Source of the DNA: CAZCBJ01 sp964496705
GTDB taxonomy: Bacteria > Chloroflexota > Anaerolineae > Anaerolineales > Anaerolineaceae
Assembly (NCBI GenBank): GCA_964496705.1
Contig: CAZCBJ010000050.1
Span: 1 to 20,831 of the forward strand
Length of the DNA: 20,831 nucleotides
Direction of reading: 5' to 3'
The notes under the pieces are model-generated. The model saw only the letters and a program-made list of their open reading frames with translations. It ran no database searches and was not told the DNA's origin. Of this stretch, positions 6,896-13,284 are shown piece by piece. Position numbers and translations under genes: made by a program. Position 1 is the first letter of the stretch. The number at the start of each line of letters is the position of its first letter.

Positions 6896-8476
6896 AGCCT
6901 TTTTCTTGATGTCCTTGACAACCTGATCTGCGGCGAGTTTGCCTGTGATGAGCGAAATCGGCAAACCGGCCGGACTGTAGGTCCACTGGCCAGCCTGCAG
7001 GATGCCGGGAATGGGCGTTTTGATCGCGTTCATAATTTTGGGCAGCCGGTTTTCGACCGGCATGGGATGATTGCTGAACGCCCAGCCTACAATCGCTCCG
7101 TCGTGGTTGCCGGCATAGGCGGCCATGGTCAGCGGGGTGGATGAGAAGCGCTGCAGAACCTTCTTTGCAATCCCGGGATAAATGGTGGCGTCCAGATTGC
7201 TGATGATAAGCGTCTCGCACAAGGATTTGAACTCCTCATACCATCCCTGTTGTTCAATGTGTTTGGTGAGACCGTAATCGAACAATACGCTGAGGACCAG
7301 TCCCGTTTTCCCCGCGGGAGCCAGGGAGCTGTCGCGCAGGACCGGACAGGCGATCTCGTAGGTGGTCAGGGCAAAGTATTGCGCCAGCCATTTTTCGATC
7401 TCCTGGCGCTCTGCGCCTTTGGGCAGCCGCCCGGCGGCTGATTGGCCGGTCCTGGATGGGGTATAAAAGAAATGCCCGCTGGAAATGCGGCTGAAATAAG
7501 ACGGATCCAGATCTACAGCCAGGAATAACGTAAAAATGGAATCGTTTCCGGCCTTGTCCGCAATCAGTGCACGGCGCTCGAGAAAGGCGTTCCGGGTGCG
7601 CGGCTCTGCCAGATTTTGCGGATCAATCGCATTGTACAAGGCTTTCTGGTCAGCGGCCCAGATCAGGCGGCGGTACGAATAGCTTTCGCCGCGGGCATCC
7701 GTCACCCGCTTCTCATCCGGCTCGACGGAGGTGATCGCCGTATTCGTCCGGATCGTTCCACCGTGCTCGTTGATGAAGGCGACCATTTTGTCCACAACCT
7801 GCCCGGTGCCGCCCAACGGATAATGATAATCGAGATACAGGCTGATATAGCTGAGAGCAAAATAGGCCGGGGTTTGTTGGAAAAAGTGCTGCGAGATGAT
7901 ATCCAACAGGCTCTGATTGTGGGTGTATTGCGCCAGAAAATCCACAACCGGCATCTGCAAGCGGGAAATCTTGGGGGCAGTCAGCATATATTTCACCATC
8001 CAGGGCAGGATGGCCTTTAGAAAATACTCCCGATCTTCTTGAATATCCAGAAAAACAGGGTTATCAATGCTGTACTGAACCCGCATGTACTGCATAATCC
8101 GTTTGATCTGTTCGATGATCTGCCCGATCTCCGGCTTGCTTTCAGGATAGAGCGCATTCAACAGGGACTGGTAGCCATGCACATTATCTACCGAATTGAT
8201 GCGGATCACCTGATCCTCGATACCGATGGTGATCCTGTTGGGCACGAATTGAAGTTCCAGCCCCAGCTTGCGCAGCATGGGGAACAGCACCCCGGAGTTC
8301 TCCATCGCGCGGATACCACCATCGAAGAGAAAGCCGTCTCGCTCAAAACTATTCACCAAACCCCCACAGGCATTTTCCTTCTCGCAGAGCAGCACCGAAT
8401 ACCCGGCTTTCGACAGAAAGGCGACTGAGGTCAACCCGGTGATCCCACCGCCAACCACGATGGCATCATATTTCAT
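6890..8476 (-). CDS. FAD-dependent oxidoreductase, phytoene desaturase / retinol saturase-like
   Basis: A 528-residue flavoprotein. The N-terminus has the dinucleotide-binding VVGGGITGL followed by the CrtI-type GGLVNSFERDGFLFDGG. The C-terminus has AGQWTYSPAGLPISLITGKLAAD, equivalent to the second FAD contact of carotenoid desaturases and isomerases. Relatives oxidise or isomerise long polyenes or saturate retinol; the exact substrate is unknown. The ATG at 8476 is preferred over a longer frame since AGGAG sits seven bases upstream and homology starts at once. It overlaps the end of the SDR gene by 11 bases, so it is the third gene of the NTF2-SDR-FAD operon. Local GC is low (25 of 60 at 8041-8100), suggesting different ancestry from the flanks. 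Confidence 0.85.
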   Translation of the reverse strand: MKYDAIVVGGGITGLTSVAFLSKAGYSVLLCEKENACGGLVNSFERDGFLFDGGIRAMENSGVLFPMLRKLGLELQFVPNRITIGIEDQVIRINSVDNVHGYQSLLNALYPESKPEIGQIIEQIKRIMQYMRVQYSIDNPVFLDIQEDREYFLKAILPWMVKYMLTAPKISRLQMPVVDFLAQYTHNQSLLDIISQHFFQQTPAYFALSYISLYLDYHYPLGGTGQVVDKMVAFINEHGGTIRTNTAITSVEPDEKRVTDARGESYSYRRLIWAADQKALYNAIDPQNLAEPRTRNAFLERRALIADKAGNDSIFTLFLAVDLDPSYFSRISSGHFFYTPSRTGQSAAGRLPKGAERQEIEKWLAQYFALTTYEIACPVLRDSSLAPAGKTGLVLSVLFDYGLTKHIEQQGWYEEFKSLCETLIISNLDATIYPGIAKKVLQRFSSTPLTMAAYAGNHDGAIVGWAFSNHPMPVENRLPKIMNAIKTPIPGILQAGQWTYSPAGLPISLITGKLAADQVVKDIKKKAS

Positions 8477-9452
8477 AGTTGAACTCCTGAAGTACGGCTG
8501 CCATGGCAGATGCTGCAGGATCATCTTGCTTTTCACCTGCAGGGGTGAGGCCGGTCAGTTCTTCGCTGATCTTCCAAACGCGCCTGCCAAGCGAACGGTC
8601 GAGAGCGTGGGGAGCCGGTTTTTCTTCTATGGTGAGGTTGAAGAACCTGCCGCTAACTTGCGCCATTTCCGGCGCTGCAGCCAGGTAATAGATTGCATTG
8701 CCAGAGATGACCGGGTCCTTGAGCATGGGCCACAGGATGCGGCGTTGGTACCACTGGTACAGCCGGTCGTTGTTCATCCCAATCATCGTCCGAACATTCC
8801 CGGGATGCATGGCGTTGATCGTCACGCCGCTCCCCTGGAGGCGATCAGCCAGTTCCCAAACGGTCAGAAGCTGGGCGGTCTTGGATGCTCCATAACCCTG
8901 CAGACCCCGATAACGGCGTTTTGCCCAGTTGAGATCATCCAGGTCCAGGCCCCCGAAGCGGTGCCCCTCTGAATTTACCTGGATGATGCGCGCCGGGGGA
9001 TTTTCCATCATTCGGGGTAGCAGCAGGCAGGTAAACAGAAAAGAAGCCAGGTGATTCACGTAAAAGACAAGCTCCACCCCATTCTCTGCCAGGATGCGCT
9101 TTGTGTTATGGATACCGGCATTGTTGATCAATATGTCGATCGGATGGCGCTCGTTGAGGATCGCGGCAGCGGCTTTCCTGACATCGGTGAAACTGGCGAA
9201 ATCCGCCTGGATGGTTTTCACCGGCGCCCCGTAATCACGTTGCAGCTCGTTCTGCACCTGCGCCGCCTTCTCCTCGTTCCGGCACACCAGCACAAGTGAA
9301 GCGCCGCCCTGGGCCAGCCGTCTGGCGGCCTGATAACCAACCCCGGAAGTGGCGCCGGTGAGCACACAGGTGCGCCCATCCAGGCGGGTCTCCGTGGTCT
9401 TCTGAGCCATCCGGTCATTTGCGATGAACTGCAGTTCTTCCGGCAGTTTCAA
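8466..9452 (-). CDS. Short-chain dehydrogenase/reductase, retinol dehydrogenase-like
   Basis: A 328-residue SDR with the cofactor motif TGATSGVG, the NNAG strand motif, the catalytic Ser in QVNSEGH and the YGASK tetrad containing Tyr and Lys. An Arg after the second strand (VLVCRNEEKA) suggests NADP(H) preference. The segment after the active site (DLDDLNWAKRRYRGLQGYGASK, given here in pieces by motif) resembles vertebrate RDH11-14 and plant Tic32-like enzymes that act on retinoids or other lipids. The start chosen is TTG at 9452 because GGAGGG lies six bases upstream; an in-frame TTG at 9473 and an ATG at 9410 are alternatives. It sits between the NTF2-like and CrtI-like genes and probably handles an alcohol or ketone in the same pathway. 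Confidence 0.85.
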   Translation of the reverse strand: MKLPEELQFIANDRMAQKTTETRLDGRTCVLTGATSGVGYQAARRLAQGGASLVLVCRNEEKAAQVQNELQRDYGAPVKTIQADFASFTDVRKAAAAILNERHPIDILINNAGIHNTKRILAENGVELVFYVNHLASFLFTCLLLPRMMENPPARIIQVNSEGHRFGGLDLDDLNWAKRRYRGLQGYGASKTAQLLTVWELADRLQGSGVTINAMHPGNVRTMIGMNNDRLYQWYQRRILWPMLKDPVISGNAIYYLAAAPEMAQVSGRFFNLTIEEKPAPHALDRSLGRRVWKISEELTGLTPAGEKQDDPAASAMAAVLQEFNYEI

Positions 9453-9465
9453 TAGCTTCCCTCCA

Positions 9466-9900
9466 TCATCCAAATTGTTTGCGCAGGAATTTCCGATAGG
9501 CTTTCCTGAAATACGGGATGCCGTTAAAAATATCCCCCCATAAGTCGAAATAATCCCGCTGATGGATGATCAGGTTGTCCTCGTTGAGGGTCAGTTTGGA
9601 ACATCCGTAAACGGGGGTGGGAGGATATTTTTTGAACATCATGATCATTTTCCACTGGAAAAAAATCTCTCCGGGGTTCGTTGCGATGGAGATGATTTCC
9701 ATGTTCAATTGCTCACAGCGCCTGGTCAGTCGCGCACACATCGCTTTGAATTCTTCCAATCCTTCAATTCTCTGGATGCAATCCTCGAAGACAATATTTG
9801 GATCATAGTAGGGAAAAATATGCGACCAATCCGGCTTGCCTTCTGTGTTATATGTCCGGGACCACAGTTCGCGAAACCGTTCAGTGGTGAGAGCTTCCAT
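9466..9900 (-). CDS. NTF2/SnoaL-like domain protein
   Basis: A 144-residue single-domain protein with the cone-shaped alpha+beta barrel pattern of the NTF2/SnoaL superfamily: FRELWSRTYN, YYDPNIVFEDCIQRIEG, then alternating strands ending in HQRDYFDLWGDI. Such proteins serve as small enzymes (isomerases, cyclases) or binding partners. The YFDLWG ending is typical of members found next to SDR and FAD genes in bacterial lipid gene sets. The ATG at 9900 has AGGAAA just upstream; two upstream TTG codons are less likely. It is first in a tight three-gene reverse operon, with a 13-base gap to the chosen SDR start. Confidence 0.75.
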   Translation of the reverse strand: MEALTTERFRELWSRTYNTEGKPDWSHIFPYYDPNIVFEDCIQRIEGLEEFKAMCARLTRRCEQLNMEIISIATNPGEIFFQWKMIMMFKKYPPTPVYGCSKLTLNEDNLIIHQRDYFDLWGDIFNGIPYFRKAYRKFLRKQFG

Positions 9901-9929
9901 ATCATTTCCTGGCAACAAGTTTCAATATC

Positions 9930-9954
9930 TTTGATGTTAACACATGATATCAAA
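9930..9954 (-). promoter_or_regulatory. Operator-like dyad before the NTF2-SDR-FAD operon
   Basis: TTTGAT (9930-9935) and ATCAAA (9949-9954) are perfect inverted arms separated by 13 bases. The spacer itself contains the palindrome GTTAAC, and TGATATCA overlaps the right arm. It lies 30-54 bases before the first gene of the operon. On the reverse strand TTGATA and GATATT with an 18-base spacer overlap it and could be the promoter. The 136-base gap 9901-10036 shows nothing else. Confidence 0.45.
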
Positions 9955-10036
9955 TATGGGTCTGGGAAGGTTAGCATTTGTACAATCCAACTACCGGAGA
10001 TTGGTTATTTTTCTACAGTGAAACCCGGTCATCTCC

Positions 10037-10840
10037 TTAAGACAACAGTTTATTTAAACTCTCCGCCGTCAGCAGGGCCGCATCTGCGCTGGTTTCCAGA
10101 AAGGGCTGCACGTCCTGGCGGATGCGCGGCCACTGGAAAACCGCCAGGCGCCTGCGAAGCGTCTCACGCCAGTTGCTCGCGGTGATCTCCGCGCCTTCCC
10201 AGCCGGTCTGTGCCAGGGCGTTGTTCAACAGCGCCAGATTAGGTTCCGGCCAGCCCGGGTCGCTGAGATACCATACCAGGTCGTAGATGTCCCGCCCTTT
10301 GGCATACGGTCGCTGCAGCACGGCGTGCAGCTTTCCGGCCAGCAGGCTGGCGCGGTCGTGGTGCTGCAACTGCAGGAGCACATAACGCCGCACCAGCGTC
10401 GTTTCAAGGACGGCTCCAGCCGGTGGCTGTGTATCCACCTTGATCTTGACCGATAATTTCTCATTTTCCTGGCCGGAAAGGCCCAACTCGTGGAGCAGAC
10501 CGGGGAAGCGGACGAATGCATACTGGACAACCTTCTCCTGGCTGGCGCGGATTTCTATTTCATATCCTTCCGCTCCCAGATCAAAGCGAAATTCGTCCAG
10601 GTATCTGGGGAAGGCATAACCGGTGTCCGGCTTTTCCAGGGAAAAATCCAGATCTTCCGAGTAACGCTGGATGGCATGCAGAAAGCGCAGGGCTGTGCCT
10701 CCCTGAAAAGCCAGTGGAATCATCGCTCCGCAGCGCTGCAAACAGCCCAGGATGCGCGCCTGTAAGTATTCGCGGGTGCGGTTGCGTGCCGAAAGGGGCG
10801 AAGACTCTTTTTCGACCAGTTGTTTGAGCACTTCCTTCAT
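10037..10840 (-). CDS. AbiEii/AbiGii-type toxin (nucleotidyltransferase)
   Basis: A 267-residue protein of the AbiEii toxin family, DUF1814 nucleotidyltransferases of type IV toxin-antitoxin and phage-abortive systems. Motif I is FQGGTALRFLH with GGT at 47-49, followed by RYSEDLDFSL with Asp63 and Asp65 as metal ligands. KIKVDTQ carries the likely third acidic residue, and LLAGKLHAVLQRPYAKGRDIYDLVWY matches motifs III/IV (Lys and Asp conserved). The start at 10840 has GAGGAGG upstream and overlaps the antitoxin stop as ATGA, so the pair is translationally coupled. Relatives are thought to transfer nucleotides to tRNA or other targets; that is family knowledge, not visible here. All motifs look intact. 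Confidence 0.9.
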   Translation of the reverse strand: MKEVLKQLVEKESSPLSARNRTREYLQARILGCLQRCGAMIPLAFQGGTALRFLHAIQRYSEDLDFSLEKPDTGYAFPRYLDEFRFDLGAEGYEIEIRASQEKVVQYAFVRFPGLLHELGLSGQENEKLSVKIKVDTQPPAGAVLETTLVRRYVLLQLQHHDRASLLAGKLHAVLQRPYAKGRDIYDLVWYLSDPGWPEPNLALLNNALAQTGWEGAEITASNWRETLRRRLAVFQWPRIRQDVQPFLETSADAALLTAESLNKLLS

Positions 10841-11466
10841 TTCGCCTCCTCAAGCTTTTCCGCTTCTATCCAACCTGAAATCTGTCTCAGCACGCGTTGA
10901 ATTTTCGGTTTGGGATTGTCCCCCACCAACCGCGCCAGCCTTGGAGCATCCATTCGCGCCAGGTTTTGCAGGCGCAGCTCAACCAGATAACCCGCGTCAT
11001 CTGCGCCGGGGGTGAGTGAGATCAGATCGAGCAGGGCTTTTTCGGGGCAGGCGATGAAAATGGGGCCTGGCTCGATCACTCGGTAGCCGTGAAAACGCGC
11101 GGTCGGAATGTGACGATAGGAGAAGCGCCCCAACTGGTTTTCGATCATCCCCGGCCGACCGGTGGTCACGCTGGTGATTTCGGGGACATATTCGGGGATC
11201 ATAGCGTAGTACGCCAGCGCGGATTGCAGGCTGATATAAGAGCCGCTGACCAGGCGGTTGGCGACCAGGAAGGGGTTCGGGGTGGAGGTTTGATAAGCCG
11301 GCGCCAGCGCATACAATCCACGGCGCAATTGCAGCAGACGACCCGCCTTGACCCAGCGGGAGAGCTGCAGGCGGATATTTTCCGGACGTGAATCACCCGC
11401 CAACAGCAAAGCGCTTTCAAAAACGGGCTCGCCGCGGGTCAATCGCATCAATTGATCAAATTTCAT
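10837..11466 (-). CDS. AbiEi-type antitoxin
   Basis: A 209-residue protein with an N-terminal winged helix (about residues 5-55; RWVKAGRLLQLRRGLYALAP is the wing and its lead-in) and the C-terminal domain of AbiEi antitoxins (SYISLQSALAYY near residue 76, then CPEKALLDLI). In studied systems AbiEi neutralises AbiEii without stable complex formation and represses its own operon by binding inverted repeats. Here a long dyad covers its promoter and start. There is no Shine-Dalgarno site and the -10-like box ends six bases before the ATG, so the message is probably leaderless. It precedes the toxin gene with a four-base overlap, the standard order. Confidence 0.88.
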   Translation of the reverse strand: MKFDQLMRLTRGEPVFESALLLAGDSRPENIRLQLSRWVKAGRLLQLRRGLYALAPAYQTSTPNPFLVANRLVSGSYISLQSALAYYAMIPEYVPEITSVTTGRPGMIENQLGRFSYRHIPTARFHGYRVIEPGPIFIACPEKALLDLISLTPGADDAGYLVELRLQNLARMDAPRLARLVGDNPKPKIQRVLRQISGWIEAEKLEEAK

Positions 11467-11502
11467 TGCATTAACATATCATAAATGATAAGTTAATGCA
11501 AT
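11465..11502 (-). promoter_or_regulatory. Autoregulatory operator/promoter of the AbiE module
   Basis: A nested dyad centred at 11483/11484. Outer arms ATTGCATTAAC (11465-11475) and GTTAATGCAAT (11492-11502) match perfectly over 11 bases; inner arms TATCAT (11477-11482) and ATGATA (11485-11490) match over six. Only the A/A pair at 11476/11491 and the central AA break symmetry. On the reverse strand TTGCAT (11501-11496) and TATGTT (11478-11473), spaced by 17, form a promoter lying wholly inside the dyad; the ATG follows six bases later. Binding of the antitoxin here would block transcription. Confidence 0.8.
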
Positions 11503-11512
11503 AGATTTACAC

Positions 11513-12517
11513 TCATACCCCGTTGGCAGCCGCCCACTGATCAATGGTCTCTTCCACCCCGTCCAGGTAGGCATCCAGCGTGGAAACGCGCTCCTCGAAT
11601 GAATCCTCATCCAGTCCGACATCCCGCAGCGCTTTTGCCCATTCCTGCACCGCCGGCGAATCAGCCGGCAGCAGCCCAACCGCCGCCGTCCAGGTGCGCA
11701 GGATGATCCAGGCAGCCGCGGCGGGCATGTCGGTGCGCAGCGCGCTGGCGCTGTCGTGATAATACCGCCAGCGGCAGGGCTGCAGGCGCGGCGGACAGGC
11801 CGGTATCTGACCGGCAGCCTGGAAGGCTGTCTGCCAGCCGGACAGCCATTGCTCCCAGGCTTCATCCTTCAACGGCTCCGGCAGATAGAGGTCCACCAGC
11901 CCGGCGAATAGCCCGGGGCGCTGGATGGCCTGGGCGCGGACGGGGAAATGAAGCATGAAACGCCGCTCAGGTAGCGGTACACCGCTCAGGCAGGCGATGG
12001 CGTTGGCGGCGTTTTCCAGCGCCTTGAGGTAGACCCAAACGCGCTGCGGGCCGGGCGCCAGCGCATCGCTGAACAGCTCCACCCACGCCTGGCGCGCGCT
12101 CTCAGCCAGCGGGCGCACGCGCTGAATGACGTAATCCGGGCTGTAGAATTGAGTGTTGACCCCCGCCTGGGTGAACTCGAACCAGTGCGCAATCTCGTGC
12201 AGCACCAGGGGATTATCACACAGGTAACCGCCAATCCACGGGTCGATGCGCAGGCGGCGCGGCTGGCGGAAGACCGCCTCGGAGAGGTGGGCGATGTCGA
12301 GGTGCACTTCGTTGCTCAGGCGCAGCACCTCGCGCGCCATCTCGGGTTCATCATCATGGACGATGAACAGGTCGATGTCGGCCGTCCCGCCCAGCAGCGG
12401 ATCGTCGCGGCGCAGCGAGCCGGACAGATAGATGCACAGGATGTGCCGGTCGGCGCGGGCGCGCAGCGCAGCCGTCTCGCGCGCCAGCTTAAGCAGAAGG
12501 TCGCGGGTGATACGCAT
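11513..12517 (-). CDS. Nucleotidyltransferase-domain protein
   Basis: A 334-residue protein with an N-terminal minimal nucleotidyltransferase (Pol beta-like) fold: YLSGSLRRDDP with Gly33-Ser34, ADIDLFIV with Asp47 and Asp49, and VHLDIAHL with Asp74, a complete catalytic triad. The remaining 250 residues are mostly helical with a conserved-looking CDNPLVLHEIAHWFEF and no domain I can name. It may modify a small molecule, nucleotide or RNA. The ATG at 12517 follows the stop of the deoxynucleoside kinase gene by two bases, with GGAGGG inside that gene as ribosome binding site, so the two are coupled. It is distinct from the AadK-like and AbiEii nucleotidyltransferases elsewhere in the window. 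Confidence 0.75.
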   Translation of the reverse strand: MRITRDLLLKLARETAALRARADRHILCIYLSGSLRRDDPLLGGTADIDLFIVHDDEPEMAREVLRLSNEVHLDIAHLSEAVFRQPRRLRIDPWIGGYLCDNPLVLHEIAHWFEFTQAGVNTQFYSPDYVIQRVRPLAESARQAWVELFSDALAPGPQRVWVYLKALENAANAIACLSGVPLPERRFMLHFPVRAQAIQRPGLFAGLVDLYLPEPLKDEAWEQWLSGWQTAFQAAGQIPACPPRLQPCRWRYYHDSASALRTDMPAAAAWIILRTWTAAVGLLPADSPAVQEWAKALRDVGLDEDSFEERVSTLDAYLDGVEETIDQWAAANGV

Positions 12518-12519
12518 GG

Positions 12520-13170
12520 TCAGCCCTCCATCGGTTCCAGGGGCAGCTCCGGCTGGAAGGGCGGGAGCTGTACCGCCTGGCGGATGCGTGTTTCCACGCT
12601 GTGCAGATCGCGCGGGTTGCGCACGGTGTCAAGCTGGTCAAACTCAATCACCAGGACAGGCGAGGGGTACCGTTTGTTATCGAGAAAGAAGGCGTCGTAG
12701 GCGCTGTTCAACTCGTCGATGTAGGCGCGCTCCATGCGGCGCTCGTAGGAGCGGTCGCGCATGGCAATGCGCTGCATGAGCACATCCGTGCTGGCGCGCA
12801 GATAAATGATCAGGTCAGGATCGGGAATTTTTTCAGCCAGGGCCTCATGCACACGGTAATACATCTCCAATTCATCCCCGCGCAGGTTGATACTGGCAAA
12901 GAGCGAATCCTTCGCGAAGGTGTAATCGCTGATCAGGTGGTTGCCTTCCAGCATAAGGCGCGGGATGTTGGAATGTTGCTGGTGGTAGCGGCTGAGCAGG
13001 AAGAAAATCTGGGTCTGAAAAGCATACCGGGCGCGGTCGGCATAGAAATCGCTGAGAAATGGATTCTCCTCGAAAACCTCGAGGAGCAAATTGGCTTCAA
13101 AGGCTGGCTGCAGCAGCCTGGCGAGGGTGGTTTTTCCGACCCCGATGACACCTTCTATGGCGAAGTACAT
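12520..13170 (-). CDS. Deoxynucleoside kinase (dGK/dAK family)
   Basis: A 216-residue kinase of the deoxyadenosine/deoxyguanosine kinase family, which uses ATP to phosphorylate deoxynucleosides in salvage. The P-loop is EGVIGVGKTT (residues 6-15). EENPFLSDFY (34-43) is the substrate-side signature, SDYTFAKD (81-88) replaces the DRS-type motif, and RDRSYERR in the lid supplies the arginines. Length is normal for bacterial members. The ATG at 13170 has AGGAGCG upstream, and AT-rich TATGTT/TATATT boxes lie at 13200-13190 on this strand. It heads a two-gene operon with the nucleotidyltransferase protein. Confidence 0.92.
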   Translation of the reverse strand: MYFAIEGVIGVGKTTLARLLQPAFEANLLLEVFEENPFLSDFYADRARYAFQTQIFFLLSRYHQQHSNIPRLMLEGNHLISDYTFAKDSLFASINLRGDELEMYYRVHEALAEKIPDPDLIIYLRASTDVLMQRIAMRDRSYERRMERAYIDELNSAYDAFFLDNKRYPSPVLVIEFDQLDTVRNPRDLHSVETRIRQAVQLPPFQPELPLEPMEG

Positions 13171-13227
13171 AGGCGCTCCTGTGGCGATAAATATAACATA
13201 ATTTGGCGGGAGAAAATCATCGATTCC

Positions 13228-13264
13228 AAAACCTCCCGCAGGTTCGAAACCTGCGGGAGGTTTT
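13228..13264 (-). terminator. Palindromic terminator after the subtilase gene
   Basis: A perfect 17-pair stem (13228-13244 with 13248-13264) and a three-base loop begin 20 bases after the subtilase stop. The core is CCTCCCGCAGG/CCTGCGGGAGG and the stem is flanked by A4 and T4, so it can work in both directions. The 11-base core is so regular that it may also be a dispersed palindromic element used as a terminator. Confidence 0.75.
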
Positions 13265-13284
13265 GTTGATCATAACTTATCGGG

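Noticed and set aside
9991..10032. A 13-codon reverse frame after the AbiEii stop, preceded by AAGGAG
   Set aside because: The AAGGAG touches the ATG with no spacing, so it is not a usable ribosome binding site, and the peptide has no recognisable feature.
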